Positions 1 through 5,496 of a stretch of DNA of 7,265 bases are shown piece after piece. The DNA lies in NCBI GenBank assembly GCA_017989575.1, contig JAGNPP010000126.1:1-7265 (forward strand), read 5' to 3'. The position numbers and the translations under genes were made by a program. A model generated the notes under the pieces. The model ran no database searches. It had not been told where the DNA came from and saw only the letters and a list, made by a program, of their open reading frames with translations. How positions within the stretch are numbered: the first letter of the stretch is position 1; every line of letters begins with the position of its first letter. Source of the DNA: Chryseobacterium sp. (GTDB lineage Bacteria > Bacteroidota > Bacteroidia > Flavobacteriales > Weeksellaceae).

Positions 1-486
1 GCAACACGTTATGAAAACGAAATTCAGACTTTTGTATATGATATGTACGATGGATCTAAAACCAAAGTTTTTAAGGAACCTTTCTTAAATATGTTATTGA
101 GATGGCATCAGCAAGATCCTGTTTCTCTCAAAGAAATCGACAGAAACAATGCGGTTTACAATTATCAAAAAAACAGAAATCCTTATGTAGATCATCCAGA
201 ATATATTGCAGAAATCTGGGGAACTGTAATGGCTGTAGATGATGCTTCATTTTCTAAAAATCTAGTTGTTGCGCCAAATCCTGTGAAAGGAAACACCATC
301 ACCGTGACCGGTGACAAGGATTTGAAACAATTCAAAAAAGCATTCATCTACAACACGGTTGGACAAAACGTACAAACGATTGAAAATCCTTTCCAAAACG
401 GAAATTCAATTACTTTGAAAAATTTGCCAAAAGGTGTTTACATCTTGAAAACGGGGGAATTGAACACGAAATTTATTGTTGATTAA
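1..486 (+). CDS. Endonuclease I family secreted nuclease with T9SS sorting domain (3' part)
   Basis: The frame is open from base 1, so the true start lies upstream and 161 residues are visible. Visible residues about 1-75 match the C-terminal part of the endonuclease I (EndA/NucM/Vvn) family: a Met-Leu-Leu-Arg-Trp-His segment near residues 32-36 and the family's Asn-Arg-Asn-Pro...Asp-His-Pro-Glu block at about 58-67. In this family that block supplies a metal-binding Asn. The main catalytic His region would be upstream of the window. Residues about 83-161 form a type A T9SS sorting domain, with a Pro-Asn-Pro opening near 93-95 and a Gly-Val-Tyr-Ile-Leu-Lys strand close to the end. The protein is therefore expected to cross the inner membrane by Sec and the outer membrane by the type IX system, acting as an extracellular, non-specific DNA/RNA nuclease. 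A strong terminator follows directly. Family assignment is firm; substrate is inferred. Confidence 0.9.
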   Translation, partial: ATRYENEIQTFVYDMYDGSKTKVFKEPFLNMLLRWHQQDPVSLKEIDRNNAVYNYQKNRNPYVDHPEYIAEIWGTVMAVDDASFSKNLVVAPNPVKGNTITVTGDKDLKQFKKAFIYNTVGQNVQTIENPFQNGNSITLKNLPKGVYILKTGELNTKFIVD

Positions 487-513
487 TACTCTTAACAAAT
501 TATAAAACCAAGG

Positions 514-541
514 AACAGTTGCCAAAAGCAACTGTTTTTTT
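514..541 (+). terminator. Rho-independent terminator of the nuclease gene
   Basis: A perfect 9-bp stem (514-522 with 528-536, AACAGTTGC arm) and a 5-base loop run into a T tract (535-541). It starts 27 bases after the nuclease stop. The minus-strand reading has no T tail, so it works for + transcription only. Confidence 0.88.
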
Positions 542-570
542 GTACCTTGAAACTTCAAAAAAATTTAAAA

Positions 571-1239
571 ATGAAATTGAACAAACACCTTTTCCAACGA
601 ATTCTATTCCTAGCCTTTATTCTCAACTCTCTCCTATTTTTCGGTCAAGAAAAACCATTTTGGAAAGAAGTTCAGGAATTTAAAAAAATCGATAAAGAAA
701 ATCCAATCCAGAAAAAACCAATTCTTTTGGTCGGTAGTTCTTCTTTCACGTATTGGAAAGACGTGAATGATTATTTCCCAAACAAAAACATCGTCAATCG
801 TGCTTTTGGTGGATCAAGATTATTGGATCTGAATTATTATGCGGATGATCTTTTGGATCCTTACAAACCCAGACAAATTCTCATCTATTGTGGTGAAAAT
901 GATGTAGCAACGGACAATCCAACTGCAACAGAAGTGTTTGAAAGATTTAAAACATTTTTCGGGAAGATTCGCCAGAAATATCCGAGAGTTCCAGTTGCTT
1001 ATGTTTCCATTAAACTTTCTCCAAGCCGTCAGCAGTTTTGGCCAATTGTGAAGGAAGTCAATCAGATGATTGAATCTTATCTTAAAACTCAAAAGCGCGC
1101 AGAATATATTGACATCACTGAGATTATGAATGATTCGGAAGGTAATGTCCGCACCGATATTTTCCTGGAAGATATGCTTCATATGAAACCCGAAGGCTAC
1201 AAGCTTTGGACAAAAGTGATGGCGCCTTATTTAAAATAA
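571..1239 (+). CDS. Exported SGNH/GDSL-type hydrolase (esterase/acylhydrolase family)
   Basis: A 222-residue protein from ATG 571. Residues 1-25 are a signal peptide: a basic start, a hydrophobic core at about 11-24, and a likely cleavage after Phe-Phe-Gly before Gln26. The mature part carries the SGNH blocks in order: Gly55-Ser-Ser57-Ser with Ser57 as the likely nucleophile, Gly in Phe-Gly-Gly-Ser (79-82), Gly108-Glu-Asn110-Asp, and Asp201-x-x-His204 completing the triad. All key residues are present, so it should be an active periplasmic or exported serine hydrolase on an ester or acetylated glycan or lipid; the substrate cannot be told. A TTG at 547 is in frame but would put eight residues before the natural signal peptide and lies just behind the upstream terminator, so ATG is preferred. 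The sequence TACCTTG at 543-549 is only an imperfect -7 box, so the promoter is uncertain. Confidence 0.87.
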   Translation: MKLNKHLFQRILFLAFILNSLLFFGQEKPFWKEVQEFKKIDKENPIQKKPILLVGSSSFTYWKDVNDYFPNKNIVNRAFGGSRLLDLNYYADDLLDPYKPRQILIYCGENDVATDNPTATEVFERFKTFFGKIRQKYPRVPVAYVSIKLSPSRQQFWPIVKEVNQMIESYLKTQKRAEYIDITEIMNDSEGNVRTDIFLEDMLHMKPEGYKLWTKVMAPYLK

Positions 1240-1296
1240 TGTTCAATATTATCAAAGAACATTCTTGATTGAAAATAGCAAAAAATTAATTTTCTA

Positions 1297-1327
1297 TTTG
1301 TATTTATTCTAAATTAACTTATATTTG
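1297..1327 (+). promoter_or_regulatory. Bacteroidota-type promoter of the 50-residue Cys-rich protein
   Basis: TTTG at 1297-1300, a 19-base spacer, then TATATTTG at 1320-1327. This matches the Bacteroidota primary-sigma pattern TTTG-N19-TAnnTTTG exactly. With initiation about four bases after the -7 box, transcription would begin near 1331, two bases before ATG 1333. Confidence 0.8.
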
Positions 1328-1332
1328 CAGCT

Positions 1333-1485
1333 ATGATTCCACAAGTTATAGCATTCAAAATTGCACCACTCGCGCCAGCTTTCAGAAATGACGAAATGAT
1401 GTATTGTGACAAGAAAAAATGTTGTAAAAAATTTAAAAAAGGAAAACGTTGTAAAAAATGTCCGGGCAGATTAAAAATCAGCTAA
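1333..1485 (+). CDS. Small Cys/Lys-rich protein of unknown function (50 aa)
   Basis: ATG 1333 to TAA 1483-1485 gives 50 residues. The N-terminal half (about 1-20) is mildly hydrophobic with Ala-Pro repeats. The C-terminal half is very basic with five cysteines at 25, 30, 31, 40 and 43 (C-x4-CC-x8-C-x2-C), a spacing that could bind zinc or another metal. No family is recognised. A consensus promoter placed exactly before the ATG is the strongest argument that it is a real gene. The same placement makes the mRNA leaderless, so the first ATG is favoured over the internal Met22/Met23. Its last 15 bases overlap the 3' end of the convergent J-domain gene. It could be a ribosome-associated or metal-binding peptide, but nothing in the sequence settles that. 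Confidence 0.68.
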   Translation: MIPQVIAFKIAPLAPAFRNDEMMYCDKKKCCKKFKKGKRCKKCPGRLKIS

Positions 1486-2121
1486 CAGCCATACAATCAT
1501 CATAGCAACCAATGCTAAAAATATAATGAGAGAAACCAATCTTTGTGATTTGGTTTCTTTTTTTTGCGTTTGTTGGAAGGTATTTGTCGAATTGCTCAAC
1601 GTTTCTTTCTCAAGAGAATCCGATTGACTTTCCGCCAATTCTGTAATTGTAATTCCTTGAACTATGGTTTTATGAAGCACGGTATTCGTAGCGTGGAGCA
1701 AAATCTGAAATTTCCCTTGAGAGTCAAATTCTTTAATTCTAATGGTCCTTTCACCGTTGGGCTTCTCCAATCCGAAAGGTATTATCTTCACCAAATCTGC
1801 ATCATAAGTATTCCAATAAACGGTAATTTCTTCGCCTGCTTTCGCACGAATTTTACTCGCAGACAAATTCTTGATTTTCGGTGGTAGAATGCTTTTCACA
1901 TTTCTCTGCTGGCTGGAAAGATTTTGGTCATATAACTTTCTTCTTCCCACATCCATCAAAGTTTCATAAGCTTCTTTGATTTCTTTAAAACGATCCGAGA
2001 AAAAGTCATCGTTCTCATTCTTGTCCGGATGATACTTCAGAGAGAGTTTTCGATAGGCTTTTTTGATGTCTTCTGCAGAAGCATTTTGAGGAATTCCGAG
2101 AAAGTAATAATAATCCTTCAC
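1471..2121 (-). CDS. J-domain (DnaJ-like) protein with Ig-like middle domain and C-terminal membrane anchor
   Basis: 216 residues from GTG 2121. Residues 4-67 are a J domain with the His31-Pro-Asp33 motif that stimulates DnaK ATPase; the Gly/Phe-rich and zinc-finger parts of true DnaJ are absent. Residues about 79-162 are beta-rich and follow an Ig-like pattern (Pro-Pro opening, Ala-Gly-Glu before a Val-x-Trp strand, later Leu-x-Ala-x-Asn). A polar Ser/Gln/Lys linker at about 163-194 leads to a single transmembrane helix at about 195-214 at the extreme C-terminus. This predicts a tail-anchored protein with both the J and Ig-like domains in the cytoplasm, recruiting DnaK to the inner membrane. 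GTG is the only usable start: an in-frame stop lies three codons upstream, and translation from GTG gives the usual Lys-Asp-Tyr-Tyr start of such proteins. Client is unknown. Confidence 0.87.
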   Translation of the reverse strand: MKDYYYFLGIPQNASAEDIKKAYRKLSLKYHPDKNENDDFFSDRFKEIKEAYETLMDVGRRKLYDQNLSSQQRNVKSILPPKIKNLSASKIRAKAGEEITVYWNTYDADLVKIIPFGLEKPNGERTIRIKEFDSQGKFQILLHATNTVLHKTIVQGITITELAESQSDSLEKETLSNSTNTFQQTQKKETKSQRLVSLIIFLALVAMMIVWLLADF

Positions 2122-2125
2122 AGAA

Positions 2126-2158
2126 CAAATTTAATAAATTCAAAGCTTGAAAAACAAA
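2126..2158 (-). promoter_or_regulatory. Promoter of the J-domain gene
   Basis: Reading the minus strand, TTTG (2155-2158) is followed by a 21-base spacer and TAAATTTG (2126-2133), a full match to TAnnTTTG. The -7 box ends four bases before GTG 2121, so the transcript would start at or next to the start codon. Confidence 0.68.
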
Positions 2159-2276
2159 AATTAGAAAGCCTAATTCTGATTAAATTAATAGAATCTGTCA
2201 TCAATCCTCAAAATATTTTAAAGTAAACCAAACCACTTTGCGTCTTCCTAAATGTAAAACGTAAAATTTTAAAATA

Positions 2277-2516
2277 ATGAAAAAAGGAATTTTGGCAATC
2301 GCAGGATTGGCCGTAATAGCAGTTATCGCTAAAAAAGCACAAAGAAGAAAAGCATTCGTAAAAGGGATTTTTGACGAATACGATGTGAAGGAAAGAACAC
2401 CTTTTGGTTTCGCAGACAGAATCAGAACTTTGAGTGATGAAGATTACTCCGAACTAAAAAATAAAATCAAATCTGAGTTTGAAAGCAAGTGTTGCCGTAC
2501 AAAAGTTGCAAACTAA
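2277..2516 (+). CDS. Small single-pass membrane protein of unknown function (79 aa)
   Basis: 79 residues from ATG 2277, with AT-rich sequence and no Shine-Dalgarno in front. Residues 4-18 are a hydrophobic Ala/Ile/Val/Leu helix, followed at once by a dense basic patch (Lys19-Lys20, Arg23-Arg24-Lys25). There is no convincing signal peptidase site. The remaining 50 or so residues are charged and probably helical, ending with a vicinal Cys72-Cys73. The positive-inside rule suggests the soluble part faces the cytoplasm. No family recognised. It stands alone, between the divergent J-domain gene and a bidirectional terminator. The 155 bases in front of it hold the J-gene promoter but no good + strand TAnnTTTG box: CCACTTTG at 2233-2240 is a poor match. 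The AT-rich leader, start codon and terminator make it a likely real gene. Confidence 0.75.
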   Translation: MKKGILAIAGLAVIAVIAKKAQRRKAFVKGIFDEYDVKERTPFGFADRIRTLSDEDYSELKNKIKSEFESKCCRTKVAN

Positions 2517-2529
2517 ATCCAATGAACAA

Positions 2530-2564
2530 AAAAAAGGAGCGAATTTAATTTTCGCTCCTTTTTT
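2530..2564. terminator. Bidirectional terminator between the 79-aa gene and the PPIase operon
   Basis: An 8-bp core (2536-2543 with 2551-2558; arm GGAGCGAA), extended by A:T pairs on the outside, leaves an A tract on the left and a T tract on the right. It therefore ends transcripts from both convergent units, whose stops are at 2516 (+) and 2580 (-). Confidence 0.87.
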
Positions 2565-2579
2565 ATCTATAATGTTTGA

Positions 2580-3674
2580 TTAGTTAATCTTAACCAATTC
2601 TACATCAAAAACCAACCAAGAGTTTGGTGGAATCACACCTCCTGCGCCTCTTTCTCCGTAGCCTAAAGCTGGTGGAATCAACAAAGTTGCAGTTTCACCT
2701 TCTTTCAATAGTAGAATCCCTTCGTCCCAACCTTTGATGACTTGTCCAACACCGATTGGAATATCGATTGGCGCATTTCTTTTGAAAGAATTATCAAACT
2801 CTTCACCGTTGATCAATTTTCCAGCATAATGCACGGCAACAGTTTGTCCCGGTGTTGGATTTACACCTGCAGTCGTTTTCGTGATTTTATAAAAAAGTCC
2901 AGAAGCAGTTGATTGCATTCCAACTTTCATATCATTAACCAATTTTTCCTGATTAGCAGCAAACTCAGCTAACTTTTTTGCTTTTTCCTCTTCAGCTTTA
3001 GCCAAATAAGCTTTATTTTTTTCTTCGATTTTAGATTTACCTTCTTCGAAGATTTTTGCAGCATCGTATTTTTTATAAGCGTCACCTTTGCTAAAAACGG
3101 CAACTTTTGTCAAAACAATATCAGTTTTCGGTTTGTCCTGAGCTCCTTTTTCTACGTTTGCAATAGAATCAATGACTGGCAAACCGCCAACAACTTTACC
3201 AAAAATAGTGTGTCTTCCGTCTAACCAAGGCGTTGCAACCTCAGTGATGAAGAATTGGGAACCGTTAGTATTTGGTCCAGAATTCGCCATAGACAAGATT
3301 CCTTTTCCAGTGTGTTGGAGGTCGTTTTTCTCATCACCGAATTTATATCCAGGATCTCCCATCCCCGTTCCTTGAGGATCTCCACCTTGGATCATAAAAT
3401 CCTTGATGACTCTGTGAAAAATGGTTCCGTCGTAAAAAGGCTCTCCTTTTTTCTTAGATTTGTTTTCGATTTTTCCTTCTGCAAGACCTACAAAATTGGC
3501 AACTGTAACCGGAGATTTCTCATCTTCGAATTTTACCAAAATCTCACCTTTGCTTGTTACAAAATTTCCATAAAGTCCGTCTGGCAGACCTTTATAAACT
3601 TCTTTGTCTATTTCCAATGTTTTACAATTTAATAATGTTAATAATGTTATAGAAAGTGCTATAATTTTTTTCAT
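2580..3674 (-). CDS. Cyclophilin-FKBP fusion peptidyl-prolyl isomerase lipoprotein
   Basis: 364 residues from ATG 3674. Residues 1-16 are a lipoprotein signal ending Leu-Leu-Asn-Cys17; Asn at -1 is unusual, but the rest fits. Residues about 35-195 form a cyclophilin domain with Phe86-His-Arg88, Phe93-Met-x-Gln96, Gln140-Phe-Phe142, Trp150 and His155, the CypA active-site set. A charged Lys/Glu/Ala-rich helical linker (about 200-250) joins an FKBP domain (about 255-364) with Tyr283, Phe293-Asp294, Val312-Ile313, Trp316, Tyr339, Ile348 and Phe356, the FKBP12 pocket. Both active sites look intact. Dual cyclophilin/FKBP proteins are known from flavobacteria and a few other microbes. It should catalyse prolyl cis-trans isomerisation during folding of exported or outer-membrane proteins. 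The gene lies 17 bases downstream of the gldI-like gene, almost certainly in one operon, and ends at a shared bidirectional terminator. Confidence 0.93.
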   Translation of the reverse strand: MKKIIALSITLLTLLNCKTLEIDKEVYKGLPDGLYGNFVTSKGEILVKFEDEKSPVTVANFVGLAEGKIENKSKKKGEPFYDGTIFHRVIKDFMIQGGDPQGTGMGDPGYKFGDEKNDLQHTGKGILSMANSGPNTNGSQFFITEVATPWLDGRHTIFGKVVGGLPVIDSIANVEKGAQDKPKTDIVLTKVAVFSKGDAYKKYDAAKIFEEGKSKIEEKNKAYLAKAEEEKAKKLAEFAANQEKLVNDMKVGMQSTASGLFYKITKTTAGVNPTPGQTVAVHYAGKLINGEEFDNSFKRNAPIDIPIGVGQVIKGWDEGILLLKEGETATLLIPPALGYGERGAGGVIPPNSWLVFDVELVKIN

Positions 3675-3691
3675 AGTTTATAATCGTTACT

Positions 3692-4204
3692 TTATAATAC
3701 TTTTACCTTGATGATCAAAGGCATATCGTTGGTTATTTTTTTGCTGTCGCCGTAGGTTCCATAGGCCAAAACCGAAGGAACAAGAATTTCTGCTTCTTCA
3801 CCTTTTTTCAAATACCGGATCACATCTTCTACAGCGTCCAATTCTTTGAAACGTCCAAATTGAACATTTTTATTTGCAATCGGAGTTTCGTAGAGTTTCA
3901 CTCTGTCAAAATCGTAAATGTGATATTGATAAGAAACAATCTCACCGTTATTTTTACGAGGTTGCTGATCCAGATTTTGAATATTCACCCAATAGTTCAT
4001 TCCCATCGGGTAATATTTTACTTCCTGAAACTTGATCCAATCTTCAATCTGGGTTCTTTCCAAATTGTTCAGATCTTTGGTTCGGTTTTTAGAAGTTTCC
4101 ATTTCACTTTCAGAGAGATGCAGCTCGCCGGGCTGTTGGACAGGCGTCTGTTTTGCACAGGCTGCAGTCAAAACTAAAATGGATATATAAAATATGTTTT
4201 TCAT
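3692..4204 (-). CDS. gldI: GldI-like FKBP-type lipoprotein
   Basis: 170 residues from ATG 4204. Residues 1-15 form a lipoprotein signal with a Leu-Thr-Ala-Ala-Cys16 lipobox, which is why this Met is chosen over an in-frame ATG at 4234 that adds ten polar residues. The C-terminal half (about 85-170) is FKBP-like and ends in a Tyr-Gly-x-Tyr-Gly-Asp block (148-153), resembling the gliding-motility PPIase GldI of Flavobacterium johnsoniae. The FKBP pocket is degraded: by hand alignment the floor Trp is Val125 and the Phe-Asp pair is Leu-Tyr, while Tyr148 remains. PPIase activity is thus doubtful and a chaperone or scaffold role is likelier. GldI is known to be needed for gliding/T9SS function in F. 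johnsoniae, which fits the T9SS-targeted nuclease nearby, although that gene is not in this operon. A one-mismatch -7 box (TAATTTCG on the minus strand, 4245-4252) lies upstream. Family is good; the exact symbol is less certain. Confidence 0.72.
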   Translation of the reverse strand: MKNIFYISILVLTAACAKQTPVQQPGELHLSESEMETSKNRTKDLNNLERTQIEDWIKFQEVKYYPMGMNYWVNIQNLDQQPRKNNGEIVSYQYHIYDFDRVKLYETPIANKNVQFGRFKELDAVEDVIRYLKKGEEAEILVPSVLAYGTYGDSKKITNDMPLIIKVKVL

Positions 4205-4286
4205 CTTTCCGATTTGCTCTTTGAAATGTCTCAAAAAACTTTTGCGAAATTAAGAATTTTAATACACTTAATTGGTATCAAAAACA

Positions 4287-4311
4287 AAAACCGGAAGCAT
4301 TTTCCGGTTTT
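4287..4311 (-). terminator. Terminator of ilvE
   Basis: The stem CCGGAA (4291-4296) pairs with TTCCGG (4302-4307), extended by four A:T pairs, with a 5-base loop. Read on the minus strand it runs into a T-rich tail. It lies about 30 bases after the ilvE stop and separates ilvE from the PPIase operon. Confidence 0.84.
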
Positions 4312-4341
4312 CATTCTCAATCTAATTATATTTATTTAAAT

Positions 4342-5412
4342 CTAAACGCTGTAAACTTGCTCCTCTACCAAAACTCTCCATCCGAAAGTATCTTCCGCCA
4401 GATTGGTTTGGATGTCCACAAGATCATTTTTCAGTAATGATGCATAGCTCTCGTCATCGGAAAGTGTTGGCAAAACCAAATGCTCTCCCTGATAGCCTAA
4501 AGCCTGAAAAACACTTGTTACAACAGCAGTTCCCACGCCCCAAACTTCTTTCAAAGTTCCGTTTTTCTGAGCTTCTACCACATCAGAAACTTTCACATCT
4601 CCAATTACAACTTCAATTCCTCTTTTCTTGGCCAACTTGATAAAACTATCTCTGGTAACACCATCCAAGATTTTATCCGAAGTTTTCGGCGTATAAATAG
4701 TGTCGTTGATTCTCACAAAAACATTCATCGTTCCACTTTCTTCAAAATACTCGTGAGAACAATCGTCTGTCCAGATGATTTGCTCGTAGCCTTCCTCTAT
4801 CGCCAATTGAGTTGGATAAAAAGATGCAGCGTAATTCCCTGCCGCTTTTGCAGCACCTACGCCTCCACTTGCCGCTCTGGAATAGTGATCTGCAATCTTA
4901 ACAGATACCGGAGCCGTGTAATAATTTTTTGCTGGTGTTGCAACGATCGCAAACATATACTTTTCAGAAATCCTAGCTTTCAAAGCTTCTTCTGTTGCAA
5001 ACAATAATGGTCTTAGGTAAAGAGACATTCCTTCGCCGTGAGGAATCCAATCTCTATCAATATCCACCAAAGCTTTCAGCCCTTCCATAAATATCTCTTC
5101 CGAAATCTCAGGAATTGCTAATCTTTTTGCGGATTTGTTAATACGTTCGAAGTTCTTTTCTGGGCGGAAAAGGAAGATTTGATCATCCTTATCTTTGTAA
5201 GCCTTCATTCCTTCAAAACAAGCTTGTCCGTAATTAACCCCCATCATAGCAGGGGTAAAACCGATTGGACCATAAGGAACCAATTGCAGATCCCCCCATT
5301 TTCCATTCTCGTATTCACAAATAATCATATGATCTACGAATGTACTCCCAAATGCAAAATTTGTAGGATCAAACGTAGAAATTCTTGGATTTGTAGATTT
5401 TTGAATTATCAT
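4342..5412 (-). CDS. ilvE: Branched-chain amino acid aminotransferase
   Basis: 356 residues, full length for the larger (BCAT-II-like) fold-type IV aminotransferases. It interconverts Leu, Ile and Val with their 2-oxo acids using 2-oxoglutarate/glutamate and PLP in the cytoplasm, the last step of branched-chain synthesis and first step of degradation. Visible hallmarks are the Tyr61-Gly-Gln...Phe66-Glu-Gly-Met-Lys segment, Arg134-Pro in the substrate region, Lys189 in Gly-Ala-Ala-Lys as the Schiff-base lysine, Glu225-Ser-Gly-Thr-Met-Asn (the Glu that contacts the PLP pyridine nitrogen) and Gly292-x-Gly-Thr-Ala. The CxxC redox motif of human BCATs is absent. Start ATG 5412 lies about 22 bases after the predicted transcription start, with an A-rich, Shine-Dalgarno-free leader. 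It is monocistronic, with its own promoter and terminator, and no attenuator-like leader peptide is seen. Confidence 0.96.
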   Translation of the reverse strand: MIIQKSTNPRISTFDPTNFAFGSTFVDHMIICEYENGKWGDLQLVPYGPIGFTPAMMGVNYGQACFEGMKAYKDKDDQIFLFRPEKNFERINKSAKRLAIPEISEEIFMEGLKALVDIDRDWIPHGEGMSLYLRPLLFATEEALKARISEKYMFAIVATPAKNYYTAPVSVKIADHYSRAASGGVGAAKAAGNYAASFYPTQLAIEEGYEQIIWTDDCSHEYFEESGTMNVFVRINDTIYTPKTSDKILDGVTRDSFIKLAKKRGIEVVIGDVKVSDVVEAQKNGTLKEVWGVGTAVVTSVFQALGYQGEHLVLPTLSDDESYASLLKNDLVDIQTNLAEDTFGWRVLVEEQVYSV

Positions 5413-5437
5413 TTTTTAATTTTTTGTTGAGGTATTA

Positions 5438-5467
5438 CAAATATATAATAATTTTTCAATAATCAAA
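5438..5467 (-). promoter_or_regulatory. Promoter of ilvE
   Basis: On the minus strand, TTTG (5464-5467), an 18-base spacer and TATATTTG (5438-5445) give a full match to the Bacteroidota promoter. Predicted transcription start is near 5434, leaving a leader of about 22 bases. Confidence 0.8.
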
Positions 5468-5475
5468 ATTTAGTT

Positions 5476-5483
5476 TAATTTTG
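5476..5483 (+). promoter_or_regulatory. -7 box of the mnmD-nudix promoter
   Basis: TAATTTTG matches TAnnTTTG exactly. The matching upstream element is weak: a TTTC at 5454-5457, 18 bases away, falls inside the spacer of the divergent ilvE promoter. The predicted transcription start near 5487 leaves only about ten bases before the TTG start codon. Confidence 0.6.
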
Positions 5484-5496
5484 TAAAAAAAATACT

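Noticed and set aside
547..570. TTG at 547 as the start of the SGNH hydrolase
   Set aside because: It would add eight residues before a normal signal peptide and begins six bases after the upstream terminator's T tract; ATG 571 gives a standard signal sequence.
820..1182. Open reading frame of 120 codons on the minus strand inside the SGNH gene
   Set aside because: Its product is low-complexity Ile/Phe/Asn-rich with no domain, and the sense strand carries a complete catalytic set. The antisense frames inside the J-domain, PPIase, gldI-like, ilvE, Nudix and glycosyltransferase genes are rejected for the same reason.
1238..1263. Inverted repeat AATGTTC/GAACATT just after the SGNH gene as a terminator
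   Set aside because: Only 7 AT-rich pairs with a 12-base loop and no T tract; it could be chance or a weak operator.
2029..2226. 65-codon + strand frame crossing the J-domain start and promoter
   Set aside because: It begins antisense to the J domain and runs through AT-rich intergenic DNA; composition is not protein-like and no promoter or start context supports it.
4205..4234. ATG at 4234 as the start of the GldI-like protein
   Set aside because: It adds ten polar/charged residues in front of a complete lipoprotein signal that begins at ATG 4204.
4291..4307. CCGGAA/TTCCGG hairpin as a regulatory element of the gldI-like gene
   Set aside because: The T-rich tail on the minus strand right after the ilvE stop explains it as the ilvE terminator.
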